From Firmicutes bacterium UBA4975 (GTDB taxonomy: Bacteria; Bacillota; Proteinivoracia; UBA4975): DNA of 22,110 nt. The translations under genes and the position numbers were made by a program. Each line of letters opens with the position of its first letter. The first letter of the stretch is position 1. Shown in pieces: positions 1 to 7,505 of this stretch. The DNA is taken from assembly GCA_002397155.1 (NCBI GenBank), contig DGZR01000055.1:4330-26439 (forward strand), read 5' to 3'. The notes beneath the pieces were generated by a model. That model did not search any database, was not told the origin of the DNA, and saw only the letters and a program-made list of their open reading frames with translations.

Positions 1-540
1 GTGATCCTCGACTTAGCGCTTCCCGACGGCAGCGGCTACGACATCTGCCGCCGGGTGAAGGCTTATTCTGATGTCCCCGTCATTTTTCTCACCGCCTTTG
101 ATGAAGAGGTGAACGTGGTGATGGGGTTGGACCTGGGGGCCGACGATTACATCACCAAGCCCTTCCGTATCCGGGAGCTGGTCTCCCGGATCAAGACGGT
201 GCTGCGCCGCTGCCGCCGGGCCGGAGAGGGCCGGGGAGAGCTGGTCCTGGGGAAAGTGCGCATCAACACCGCCCAGGCCAAGGTCTATAAAGAGAGCAGG
301 GAGGTTTTTCTCACGGCCCTGGAGTACCGCTTGCTCCTAACCTTTGCCAACAACCCGGGCCAGGTCCTTTCCCGGGCCCAGCTCCTGGAAGGGATTTGGG
401 ACGTGGCGGGGGATTTTGTCAACGATAACACTTTGACGGTGTATATCAAGCGGTTGCGGGAAAAAATCGAAGACGACCCCCAAGAGCCCCAACTGATCCA
501 GACGGTGCGGGGACTGGGCTACCGGGGGAGCGGACTGTGA
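1..540 (+). CDS. OmpR/PhoB-family response regulator, 5' end missing
   Basis: This is the C-terminal part of a two-component response regulator; the gene begins before the window, so roughly the first 45-50 residues are missing. The visible receiver segment has the phosphoacceptor aspartate in the ILDLALPDGSG stretch (D4 of the visible part), the conserved threonine in FLTAF (T31) and the invariant lysine in the TKPF motif (K53). A winged-helix DNA-binding domain follows from about residue 80, with LTALEYRLL, the LSRAQLLEGIW turn, the VNDNTLTVYIKRLREKI recognition region and the closing IQTVRGLGYR hairpin. The stop codon overlaps the start of the histidine kinase (TGATG), so the two are translationally coupled. 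It probably controls the ABC transporter genes just downstream; that is inferred from gene order. The leading GTG is only the first codon of the window and should not be read as the start. Confidence 0.95.
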   Translation: MILDLALPDGSGYDICRRVKAYSDVPVIFLTAFDEEVNVVMGLDLGADDYITKPFRIRELVSRIKTVLRRCRRAGEGRGELVLGKVRINTAQAKVYKESREVFLTALEYRLLLTFANNPGQVLSRAQLLEGIWDVAGDFVNDNTLTVYIKRLREKIEDDPQEPQLIQTVRGLGYRGSGL

Positions 541-1529
541 TGCGCTTATTGCGAAACCGGGAGATTTGGAAGATGCTTGGGGTCATGCTGGTTCTGGCCC
601 TGGCGGCTGCCGGCGCCGGTCTGGTGATTTCGCCGGCGGCGGCGGGGATTGTCGGGGCCTTTGCCCTGGCTCTCGTGGCCGTCTTTATGATTTATACTTG
701 GCGGCGCTACCGGGAACTGGAGCGGCTGGCCGCCTACCTGCTGCGAGTGGTGGAAGGGGATTACGGGCTGGACATCCGGGATAGCGCCGAAGGGGAGCTC
801 TCGATTCTAAAAAGCGAGATTTACAAGGTGACGGTGATGCTGCGGGAGCAGGCCGCCGCCCTGCGGGAAGAGAAGGGCAATCTGGCCGACGCCCTCTCTG
901 ATATCTCTCACCAGCTAAAGACCCCCCTCACCTCCATGTTCGTCATGACCGATCTCTTGTGCGGGGAGCTGCCGGAAGGGAAGCGGGCGGAATTTACCGA
1001 CCGCCTGCGTTCCCAGCTTGAACGGATCGGGTGGCTGCTATCCTGCCTGCTCAAGCTCTCCCGCTTGGATGCGGGAGTGGTGGAGTTCAGAAAGGAAGAG
1101 GTATTTTTAGGCCGGGTAATCGAGGCGGCCTGCGAGCCCCTGCTCATCAGCATGGAGCTAAAGGAGCAGGAACTGCGGGCGGACTGCCCGGAAATCTCCT
1201 GCTGCTGCGATTTTCACTGGACGGTAGAAGCGCTGGTCAACATCCTGAAAAATTGTGTGGAACACACACCCAGGGGAGGGACTATCCAGATCAGCGCCGA
1301 AACCAATCCCCTGTACACCGAAATTGTGGTGGCGGACAACGGGCCCGGAATCGACCCCGAGGACCTGCCCCGTGTTTTCCAGCGGTTCTACCGGGGTAAA
1401 AATGCCGACTGTGACAGCATCGGCATTGGTCTCGCCATGGCCAGGGGGATAATTGTGAGCCAGGGGGGCAGCATTCAGGTCAAAAGTGATAAGCGGGGAA
1501 GCCGCTTTATTCTGCGCTTTTATAAATAG
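540..1529 (+). CDS. Sensor histidine kinase, two-TM intramembrane type
   Basis: This is a membrane sensor kinase of 329 aa, partner of the overlapping response regulator. Two hydrophobic segments (about residues 12-30 and 34-53) are joined by a very short loop, so there is almost no extracellular domain. That is typical of intramembrane-sensing kinases working with ABC transporters. Next come a linker, a DHp domain with the H-box SDISHQLKTPLTSM (phosphorylated His about residue 124), and an ATPase domain with N-box NILKNCVEHTP (Asn about 238), G1 box VADNGPGID, an F-box-like VFQRFYRG and G2 box SIGIGLAMA. All residues needed for activity are present. The start is either ATG at 540 (TGATG, 1-base overlap) or GTG at 537; a GGGGGAG site at 524-530 gives better spacing to ATG 540. 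The natural ligand cannot be told from sequence. Confidence 0.93.
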   Translation: MRLLRNREIWKMLGVMLVLALAAAGAGLVISPAAAGIVGAFALALVAVFMIYTWRRYRELERLAAYLLRVVEGDYGLDIRDSAEGELSILKSEIYKVTVMLREQAAALREEKGNLADALSDISHQLKTPLTSMFVMTDLLCGELPEGKRAEFTDRLRSQLERIGWLLSCLLKLSRLDAGVVEFRKEEVFLGRVIEAACEPLLISMELKEQELRADCPEISCCCDFHWTVEALVNILKNCVEHTPRGGTIQISAETNPLYTEIVVADNGPGIDPEDLPRVFQRFYRGKNADCDSIGIGLAMARGIIVSQGGSIQVKSDKRGSRFILRFYK

Positions 1530-1605
1530 CATTTTTGAGTGGAATTTTTTCAAAGCGACCGGGGCTCGCTTGAACTTTCGGTTTCCCATACTTATGTGGC
1601 AGAAA

Positions 1606-1624
1606 TGTCACCTTTTTTGTCACC
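1606..1624 (+). promoter_or_regulatory. Direct repeat TGTCACC x2, possible regulator site
   Basis: Two identical TGTCACC heptamers (1606-1612 and 1618-1624) lie 12 bases apart on the same face of the helix, in the 148-base gap between the kinase and the ATPase gene. OmpR/PhoB-family regulators often bind tandem direct repeats spaced about one helical turn, so this may be the site for the regulator encoded upstream. A poor promoter candidate (TTGAAC at 1570, 17-base spacer, TATGTG) precedes it. The functional reading is inference only. Confidence 0.3.
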
Positions 1625-1677
1625 AGGCCGCAATCTGCCTGAGATAGGCTGGGGGCAGATGAGGAGGGATTTTTAAA

Positions 1678-2355
1678 ATGGAAATATTGCGAGTGCAAAA
1701 TTTAGCTAAAGTCTATGGCAGCGGTGCCACCGAAGTGCGGGCTCTAGACGGCGTGTCCTTCAGCGTGGAAAAAGGGGAGTTCTTGGCCATCGTCGGACCC
1801 TCGGGTTCGGGTAAGTCCACTCTGCTTCACATCTTGGGCGGGGTGGATAAGCCCAGCGCCGGTCAGGTCTTTATTGACGGCACCGACATCTACAACCTGA
1901 ATGAGAGCAAGCTGGCCATCTTCCGCCGACGGCAGGTGGGCCTGGTCTACCAGTTTTACAACCTGATTCCAGTGCTCAATGTAGAGGAAAACCTCACTCT
2001 GCCCTTGCTTTTGGACCAGCGCCGGATAGATAAAGAGCGGCTGGCGGGAATCGTCGCCACCCTGGGCCTGCAAAACCGCCTGAAAAATCTGCCCAACCAG
2101 CTTTCCGGGGGTGAACAGCAGCGGGTATCCATCGGCCGCGCCCTGATCAACAATCCGGCCCTGGTGCTGGCCGACGAGCCCACCGGCAATCTGGACAGCA
2201 AGAACAGCGCGGAAATCATCGAACTGCTCAAGTATTCTAACCAGAAATTTAACCAGACCCTGCTGGTCATCACCCATGACCAGGGTATCGCCCTCCAGGC
2301 CGATCGGATCATCAACCTGGCGGACGGGCGGATTGAAAGGGATGAGCGGCGGTGA
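1678..2355 (+). CDS. ABC transporter ATP-binding protein (LolD/MacB/BceA-like)
   Basis: This is the cytoplasmic ATPase subunit (225 aa) of an ABC exporter or lipoprotein/peptide-handling complex. It has every nucleotide-binding motif: Walker A GPSGSGKST (residues 40-48), Q-loop VYQFYNL, signature LSGGEQQRV, Walker B LVLADEPTGNLDS and H-switch ITHD. The EPTGNLDS form and short length place it in the MacB/LolD/FtsE group, whose partners are FtsX-fold permeases; such a permease follows directly. Start ATG 1678 has a GAGGAGGG site 9-10 bases upstream. The stop overlaps the permease GTG start by 4 bases (GTGA), showing tight coupling. A neighbouring two-component system with a short-loop kinase suggests a Bce/Vex-like role in antimicrobial peptide or envelope-stress response, but the substrate is unknown. 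Confidence 0.94.
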   Translation: MEILRVQNLAKVYGSGATEVRALDGVSFSVEKGEFLAIVGPSGSGKSTLLHILGGVDKPSAGQVFIDGTDIYNLNESKLAIFRRRQVGLVYQFYNLIPVLNVEENLTLPLLLDQRRIDKERLAGIVATLGLQNRLKNLPNQLSGGEQQRVSIGRALINNPALVLADEPTGNLDSKNSAEIIELLKYSNQKFNQTLLVITHDQGIALQADRIINLADGRIERDERR

Positions 2356-4976
2356 ACGTCCTGGCCAAATTGACCTGGCGGCAGTTTCTTTTGAACAAGC
2401 GGCGCACCTTGGTGACCATCATCGGGGTGGTACTGTCGGTGGCGATGATCACCGCTGTCACCACCTTTACTGTCTCCTTTCAAGATCTCATGGTCCAGGA
2501 CACCCTCAGGAACTGGGGAAACTGGCACGCGAGATTTGAGGACGTCGAGGCGGAAAATACCGGGGTCTTTTACCAATCTCCCGATGTGGAGCAGGTGATG
2601 CTGGCCCGGACCCTGGGTTACGCTTTCTTGGCGGGCAGCACAAACGAAGCCAAGCCCTACCTGTTCATCCAGGCCCTGGATGAGCAGTGCCTGCAAAGTG
2701 TCGGGCTCGTCCTGGTCGAGGGCCGCCTGCCCCGGGAACCCGGAGAGGTGGCCATTGCCAACCACATATACTATAACGGCGGCGTCGACCTCCCGGTGGG
2801 CGAAGAAATAGAAGTGGAAATCGGCCAGCGCTTTGGGGATGACCGCCTCTTGGGCCAGAATGACCCCTTGCAAAAAGGGGATGAGGGGGGGGCAGGGGAG
2901 ACCTTCCAGGCCAAGTCTACCCAGCGCTTCAATGTGGTGGGCATTTTTGAACGGCCCTGGATAGAGCCTCATTCCGCCCCGGGCTACACTGTGGTCACCT
3001 GTATGGGAGAAGAAAGCTCGGCACCCGTGAACGTCTGGGTGCGGTACAAAAAGCTGGACAAAGGGGTCTACGCGCTCAGCCAAGCGCTGGCGGCCCGGGC
3101 CGGCCTTCCCCCCCAGGTTGACGTGCCCGGTGAGGTTTACTATCCCGTCCACTACAACAAGAACCTTTTCCAGGTGCTGGGGGTAGCCTCCTACGGGGTC
3201 TTTGACAATATCCTCAATTACTTTATCCTGGTCACCATCGCCATCATCATGGTCGGTTCCATTTCCCTCATCTACAACGCCTTTGCCATCTCAATCTCAG
3301 AGCGGTCCCGCCAGTTGGGAATGCTGGCCAGCGTGGGCGCGACGGCCAGCCAAAAGCGGGCCACTGTCTTTTATGAGAGCTTGGCCATCGGCCTGTTCGG
3401 AATCCCCCTGGGGCTGCTGGCCGGAACCTTGGGCATGGGCCTAACCTTTCACTTTGTCAGTCCAGTCCTGTCCGACCTGGTAGGGACCACTGCCCGCTTG
3501 CGCTTAGTAGTGTCCCCCTTGTCATTGGGGGCGGCTGTCTTTTTCTCCGCTCTGACCATCTTCATTTCTGCCTGGCTGCCCGCCCGGCGGGCGGCCAAAG
3601 TTACCCCGATTACCGCCATCCGCCAGGCTCAGGACGTAAAACTGACCCGCAGGGGGGTGCGCACTTCATGGCTGACCCGGCTGCTCTTCGGTTTTGAGGC
3701 CAGCTTGGCCCTGAAAAACCTCAAGCGCAACCGTCGGCGCTATCGGACCACGGTAGTTTCCCTGACGGTGAGCCTGGTCCTCTTTTTGACGGTTTCCTCT
3801 TATGCCAATTTCAGCGACCTGGCCCTCAACATGTTTGACTCGGGTCTGAATTTTGACTTGGCTATCAGTTGGGAGGACATGGGCCCCCAGGACCGGGAGA
3901 ACTTGGCTACAATCAGCAGCCTTATCCAGGTGGAGAAGCATTCTTTCATCCGGCAGTACAGTGGGGAGATGGGGCTTCCGGCGGCTCAGGCCGGTAGCCT
4001 GCTCCAGCAAAATCGGGATGCCGAAGGGGGGCACTATCTCTACCGAGTCCTTTTAGAATCCCTGGATGAAGAAACGTATACCGCTCTTGCCCGGGCCGCC
4101 GGAGTAAAGGACGAGCAACCGGGGGTCATCGCCCTCAACCTCTTTCGGGCCCTCAAGGGTCAAGTCTTTCCCGTGGAGAATGAGAGTGAGCCGGAAAAAG
4201 CGGCGGCGGAAAACAACAAGCGGGTGGAGGGCCAGGTCTTTAAGATCCGGCCCGGGGCTACCTTGGCCGTCAGCCTTGGCGGTTCGGTCCAAGAAGTAAC
4301 TTTGCTGGGGACAACAAAAGAACCTCCCCTGGGTTCTACAGTCTGGCACGATCCCCAGGACTTGGTCCTCTATGTCCGCGAAGGGGTTTTTAACAGCCTC
4401 CTGGCCCGGGCTGGGGTCGCTGCCCAGGGGGGCACGCTGTACATCGTCACTGCCAAAGGGGATATCGTGGAAAAAACAGCCCGGAGTATTTTGCCCGCAG
4501 ACAGCGACAACTGGAACCTGTACCACGTGGGTGCCGCTCAATCGGTCCGCCAGGTAAGACAAGTAAAAATCCTGGTGACAGTGTTTGTCTTGGGTTTCAT
4601 CTTCCTCATCACAGGCATCTGCATAGCCAACATCGTCAACACCATCTCCACCAGCATCGCTCTGCGGCGGCGGGAATTCGCCATGCTAAAATCCGTGGGG
4701 ATGACTCCCCGGGGGTTTAACCGGATGATCCGCTATGAAAGTGTTTTTTACGGGATCAAGTCTCTATCCTTTGGCTTGCCCCTTAGTCTGGGGCTGCACT
4801 ACCTGCTTTACCGCTCGGCCAGCCAGGGCTTTGATTTCGGCTATGCCCTGCCCTGGCGCAGCTACCTCCTGGCGGTGGCGGCAGTGCTGGCGGTAGTCTT
4901 CACCACCATGATGTACTCCAGTGTGCGCATCAAAAAAGAGAACATCATCGACGCCTTAAAAGAAGAGAACCTGTAA
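2352..4976 (+). CDS. ABC transporter permease with two FtsX domains
   Basis: This 874-aa integral membrane protein is the partner of the overlapping ATPase. About eight membrane segments can be read: near residues 18-42, 289-313, 340-368, 388-410, 465-487, 738-763, 797-820 and 838-858. They form two repeats, each with one helix, a large extracytoplasmic domain (about 45-285 and 490-735) and three helices of FtsX type. The cytoplasmic coupling signature recurs after the second helix of each repeat (SERSRQLGMLASVGAT and LRRREFAMLKSVGMT). This is the 4+4 topology of large FtsX exporters, not the 10-helix BceB layout with a single big loop, so calling it BceB would be wrong despite the regulator-kinase-ATPase context. 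Start GTG 2352 overlaps the ATPase stop. The substrate is not deducible; a peptide, lipid or lipoprotein is a family-level guess. Confidence 0.92.
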   Translation: MNVLAKLTWRQFLLNKRRTLVTIIGVVLSVAMITAVTTFTVSFQDLMVQDTLRNWGNWHARFEDVEAENTGVFYQSPDVEQVMLARTLGYAFLAGSTNEAKPYLFIQALDEQCLQSVGLVLVEGRLPREPGEVAIANHIYYNGGVDLPVGEEIEVEIGQRFGDDRLLGQNDPLQKGDEGGAGETFQAKSTQRFNVVGIFERPWIEPHSAPGYTVVTCMGEESSAPVNVWVRYKKLDKGVYALSQALAARAGLPPQVDVPGEVYYPVHYNKNLFQVLGVASYGVFDNILNYFILVTIAIIMVGSISLIYNAFAISISERSRQLGMLASVGATASQKRATVFYESLAIGLFGIPLGLLAGTLGMGLTFHFVSPVLSDLVGTTARLRLVVSPLSLGAAVFFSALTIFISAWLPARRAAKVTPITAIRQAQDVKLTRRGVRTSWLTRLLFGFEASLALKNLKRNRRRYRTTVVSLTVSLVLFLTVSSYANFSDLALNMFDSGLNFDLAISWEDMGPQDRENLATISSLIQVEKHSFIRQYSGEMGLPAAQAGSLLQQNRDAEGGHYLYRVLLESLDEETYTALARAAGVKDEQPGVIALNLFRALKGQVFPVENESEPEKAAAENNKRVEGQVFKIRPGATLAVSLGGSVQEVTLLGTTKEPPLGSTVWHDPQDLVLYVREGVFNSLLARAGVAAQGGTLYIVTAKGDIVEKTARSILPADSDNWNLYHVGAAQSVRQVRQVKILVTVFVLGFIFLITGICIANIVNTISTSIALRRREFAMLKSVGMTPRGFNRMIRYESVFYGIKSLSFGLPLSLGLHYLLYRSASQGFDFGYALPWRSYLLAVAAVLAVVFTTMMYSSVRIKKENIIDALKEENL

Positions 4977-4989
4977 GAAAGCCGCGGGT

Positions 4990-5035
4990 TTTAGTTATAG
5001 CCGCCCAATCTCTAGCGGGGGCGGCTATAACTAAA
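4990..5035. repeat. Perfect 17-bp inverted repeat, terminator-like without T-run
   Basis: A perfect 17-bp stem (4990-5006 pairing with 5019-5035; core TTAGTTATAGCCGCC) with a 12-base loop begins 13 bases after the permease stop. The position fits a transcription end, but neither strand has a following T-run, so it may act as an RNA-stabilising 3' hairpin, a factor-dependent terminator or a protein-binding dyad. Confidence 0.6.
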
Positions 5036-5203
5036 TTCCCCCTGGCTGTTAGCGGCCAACTCCCCTGGGACAGGCAGGATATACTCTCTCTTGCGAAGAA
5101 TTACCTCTGGGAGCCATGGATTAGCTTGCCTCGTCTGCTCCAGCCATAAAAAAGAGCTGAGAGTTATTACTCCAGCAAAGAAAAAAAGAGAGGGGAATGG
5201 ATT
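5036..5203. other. Non-coding gap before msrC
   Basis: I see no gene here. There is a TATACT hexamer at 5080-5085 that could be a -10 box but has no good -35, and a purine-rich stretch (5179-5195) that ends in the msrC ribosome binding site. A promoter for msrC must presumably lie here, but I cannot place it. Confidence 0.4.
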
Positions 5204-5698
5204 TTGGTCATCATAGGTAAAGATGAATTTTACCGCGAGCTAAACGGCAGCTTGCGTGCCATGCTGGCCGGGGAGGGGGATTGGCTGGCGGGGCTGGCCA
5301 ACGCTTCCGCCTTGCTGTACCTGGCCATGGAAGGAATCAATTGGGCCGGTTTTTACCTCCTAAAGGGAGATGAGCTGGTTCTGGGGCCTTTCCAGGGCAA
5401 GCCGGCCTGTGTACGGATAGAAGTGGGGCGGGGCGTCTGCGGCGCCGCCGCCAAGGAAAGAAGGACGGTAGTCGTAGAAGACGTGCGCCGTTTCCCCGGT
5501 CACATCGCTTGCGACTCTAACTCCCGTTCGGAAATTGTCGTGCCCCTTCGGCTGGGGGACAGGCTTCTGGGAGTTCTCGATATCGACAGCCCCTCTACCG
5601 GCCGCTTTGACCAGGAGGATGCCCGGGGACTGGAATCCTTCGTCGGCTGTCTGCAGGAGTCCCTGCACTGGCCGCGCCCAAGGAGGGACGTACCCTGA
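5204..5698 (+). CDS. msrC: Free methionine-(R)-sulfoxide reductase (GAF domain)
   Basis: This is a cytosolic single-GAF enzyme of 164 aa that reduces free L-methionine-(R)-sulfoxide using thioredoxin, part of oxidative-damage repair. The family signature is clear: NWAGFYLL, LVLGPFQGKPACVRI, GRGVCGAA, FPGHIACDS, RSEIVVPL and GVLDIDSP. The three cysteines of the catalytic/resolving system are C69, C79 and C103. Length matches the family. The start is TTG at 5204, chosen because a GAGAGGGG site ends 8 bases upstream; the ATG at 5197 is out of frame. The stop overlaps the probable CTG start of the next gene, so the two are co-translated. In an apparently anaerobic organism it would act in oxygen tolerance, which is inference. 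Confidence 0.93.
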   Translation: MVIIGKDEFYRELNGSLRAMLAGEGDWLAGLANASALLYLAMEGINWAGFYLLKGDELVLGPFQGKPACVRIEVGRGVCGAAAKERRTVVVEDVRRFPGHIACDSNSRSEIVVPLRLGDRLLGVLDIDSPSTGRFDQEDARGLESFVGCLQESLHWPRPRRDVP

Positions 5699-6786
5699 AG
5701 CGAACTCTGGGATTGGTGCTGGCACTATTATGCTTACTGGTCCCCGGCGGCTGCAAGAAGGACGCTGCTCCGCCTTACATCCTTCCGGTCTCTGTTACCA
5801 GGAATCACCTGCGCATCACAGTAGATCCGCGGGTAGAGCTGGTGTCCATAATCCAGTATCTCAGCAGCTACCGGAAACTGATGACCACCGCCGACTTTGC
5901 CTACCGGGCCGAGGTGGACCGGCATTTTGCCAAGCACCGGGGCCATGAAGCGGTGGCCATGTACGAAGAGATGGTGGAAACGGGGTTCCGATTTAGTTCC
6001 CCGGCGAATTTTGCCTTGAGTCTGACCGACGGCCTCTACCTGGACGAAAGCGTCCTGCTGGGGGACCATGTCCTATGGGGAGGGGGCGGTCGGGAGCAGC
6101 TGGTAAACTTTTGCCGGGCACTGCGGGATTTCAGCCTAAAAAGCAAATTCAGCGATTTTTACGCTGCTCATGAAGATTATTACCGGGAGAACATCTACCG
6201 GGTCGCCGAGCTGCTGGGTGACTGGGACTATGTGGGGGAACTGCAGGACTATTTCGGCCTGAAGTACCGCTCCTTTAGCATCATCCCCGTGTCCCTGTAC
6301 GGGGGCGGGGGCGGTTTTGGCCCCCATGTGGAAAGGGCAGACAGCGTGGACGCTTACTGCGTCCTCATCCCTTTTGACAGTGAGACCCAGGGGAATATCC
6401 CCATGTACGGCACCAAGTCGGTTTTTAAGCTGCTCTTGCGGCATGAATTCAGCCACAGTTTTGTCAACCGGGTAACAGACATGTATAAAGAAGAAGCGAT
6501 GAAGCATCAGGCCTTGCTCAATCCCATTCAGGCGGAAATGGACGCCTTGGAATACGGGTCTTGGCTGACCTGCCTAAACGAACACTTGGTGCGGGCCGTC
6601 ACTACCAGGTTGGCCTGGGCCGACAGCCAGGCCGAGGGGCGCAAGGCCCTGGCCCGAGAGGTGGAGGCTGGCTTTGCCTACACGGAAATACTGGTTGAAG
6701 CCCTGAAAGAGTACGAAAAAAACCGGGCCCAATACCCGGATTTCATCTCTTTTTATCCCCGCTTGCTAGAAGCTTTGGGGCAGTAG
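5695..6786 (+). CDS. Exported HExxH metalloprotease-like protein (DUF4932-like)
   Basis: I do not recognise a named protein; the sequence resembles the DUF4932 type. With a CTG start at 5695 it is 363 aa and begins with a signal peptide (Lys-Arg, then LGLVLALLCLLVPGGC). The Cys could be lipidated, though Pro at -3 is a poor lipobox. Mature residues include LLRHEFSHSFVNR, an HExxH zinc-protease-like motif at H250-H254, and further acidic/aromatic conservation C-terminal to it that could supply a third ligand. Start evidence: AAGGAGGG (5680-5687) lies 7 bases before CTG 5695, CTGA overlaps the msrC stop, and only this start gives the signal peptide a positive N-region. The next in-frame starts (TTG 5713, GTG 5716) have no ribosome binding site at the right distance. 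It may be a cell-surface peptidase; catalytic activity is unproven. Confidence 0.75.
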   Translation: MKRTLGLVLALLCLLVPGGCKKDAAPPYILPVSVTRNHLRITVDPRVELVSIIQYLSSYRKLMTTADFAYRAEVDRHFAKHRGHEAVAMYEEMVETGFRFSSPANFALSLTDGLYLDESVLLGDHVLWGGGGREQLVNFCRALRDFSLKSKFSDFYAAHEDYYRENIYRVAELLGDWDYVGELQDYFGLKYRSFSIIPVSLYGGGGGFGPHVERADSVDAYCVLIPFDSETQGNIPMYGTKSVFKLLLRHEFSHSFVNRVTDMYKEEAMKHQALLNPIQAEMDALEYGSWLTCLNEHLVRAVTTRLAWADSQAEGRKALAREVEAGFAYTEILVEALKEYEKNRAQYPDFISFYPRLLEALGQ

Positions 6787-6819
6787 AGTAGGGGGGGCAG
6801 GAATAACTTTTTTTTTGCC

Positions 6820-6869
6820 TTGACATAAAGTTGAGGTAGTAGTATCATTAACCCCGTTAAACGTTAACG
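6820..6869 (+). promoter_or_regulatory. SigA promoter and operator-like dyad for marR
   Basis: There is a consensus -35 TTGACA (6820-6825), a 17-base spacer and -10 TATCAT (6843-6848). The inverted repeat CGTTAA-N3-TTAACG (6855-6869) sits exactly on the predicted transcription start. MarR proteins bind such short dyads, so autorepression by the regulator that follows is likely (inferred). Confidence 0.8.
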
Positions 6870-6898
6870 CTGTTGAAAGAGCAGGAGGTGAAACGCTA

Positions 6899-7366
6899 GT
6901 GACCGCTCAAAATGACCCCCTCCCCTATGTGAGAGAGGCGGTTCTCTCCTTTGAAAAAATCATGGCCAGCAGCCGGAAAGGCGCTATGGAAAACTTGAAT
7001 CGGGCAAATAAGGGCGAACTCTTTGTCTTGCATCATTTGGCTTCCAGCCGGGACAAGGTTCTTCCCACCGAGCTCAGTGCGGCCCTCGGGAGCAGCAACG
7101 CGCGGATTTCTGTTTTACTGGGAGTGTTGGAAAAGAAAGGGCAAGTTGAGCGCAGCATTGATAAAAACAATCGCCGCAATGTCTTGGTCTCCCTTACTCC
7201 CGCCGGTCAAGAGCGGGTGGTCAGGGAAATGGGAAAAATGCAAGGTTGTTTGGCCAAGGTATTCACCCACCTGGGCGAAGGGGATACGTCGGACTTCATC
7301 CGGCTCCTAAAGCGGTTTTCAGAGCTTATCCAACAGCATATGCCTAACTGGGAAGAAGACGCTTAA
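6899..7366 (+). CDS. MarR-family transcriptional regulator
   Basis: This is a 155-aa winged-helix regulator that would bind DNA as a dimer and repress its own operon. The N-terminal helix is followed by the wHTH (about residues 40-105): GELFVLHHLAS, LPTELSAALGSSNARISVLLGVLEKKGQVER (helix-turn-helix), DKNNRRNVLVSLTPAGQERV (wing), then a C-terminal dimerisation helix. Start GTG 6899 is preceded by AGGAGGTG (6883-6890) at 8 bases. It is placed 139 bases upstream of a fused ABC exporter, a common Firmicutes pairing in which MarR loss of binding derepresses the pump. The ligand is unknown. The dyad at 6855-6869 is its likely operator. Confidence 0.92.
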   Translation: MTAQNDPLPYVREAVLSFEKIMASSRKGAMENLNRANKGELFVLHHLASSRDKVLPTELSAALGSSNARISVLLGVLEKKGQVERSIDKNNRRNVLVSLTPAGQERVVREMGKMQGCLAKVFTHLGEGDTSDFIRLLKRFSELIQQHMPNWEEDA

Positions 7367-7505
7367 GACTCTAGGGTCTAGGTACGCTCATCCCCAAAAG
7401 TAGCGGTAAACGCCAAGAAATTGGGCACAGTAGTTTTCAAGTAGCTTTCGGGTCCACGGGGCGTCCCCCGGAAAAGGAGCAAGACGGAAAAAGGGAGGGT
7501 CTACC

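Noticed and set aside
1956..3152. 398-codon open frame on the minus strand
   Set aside because: It is antisense to the ATPase and permease genes, whose motifs are unmistakable; it shows no family pattern and reflects high GC codon bias.
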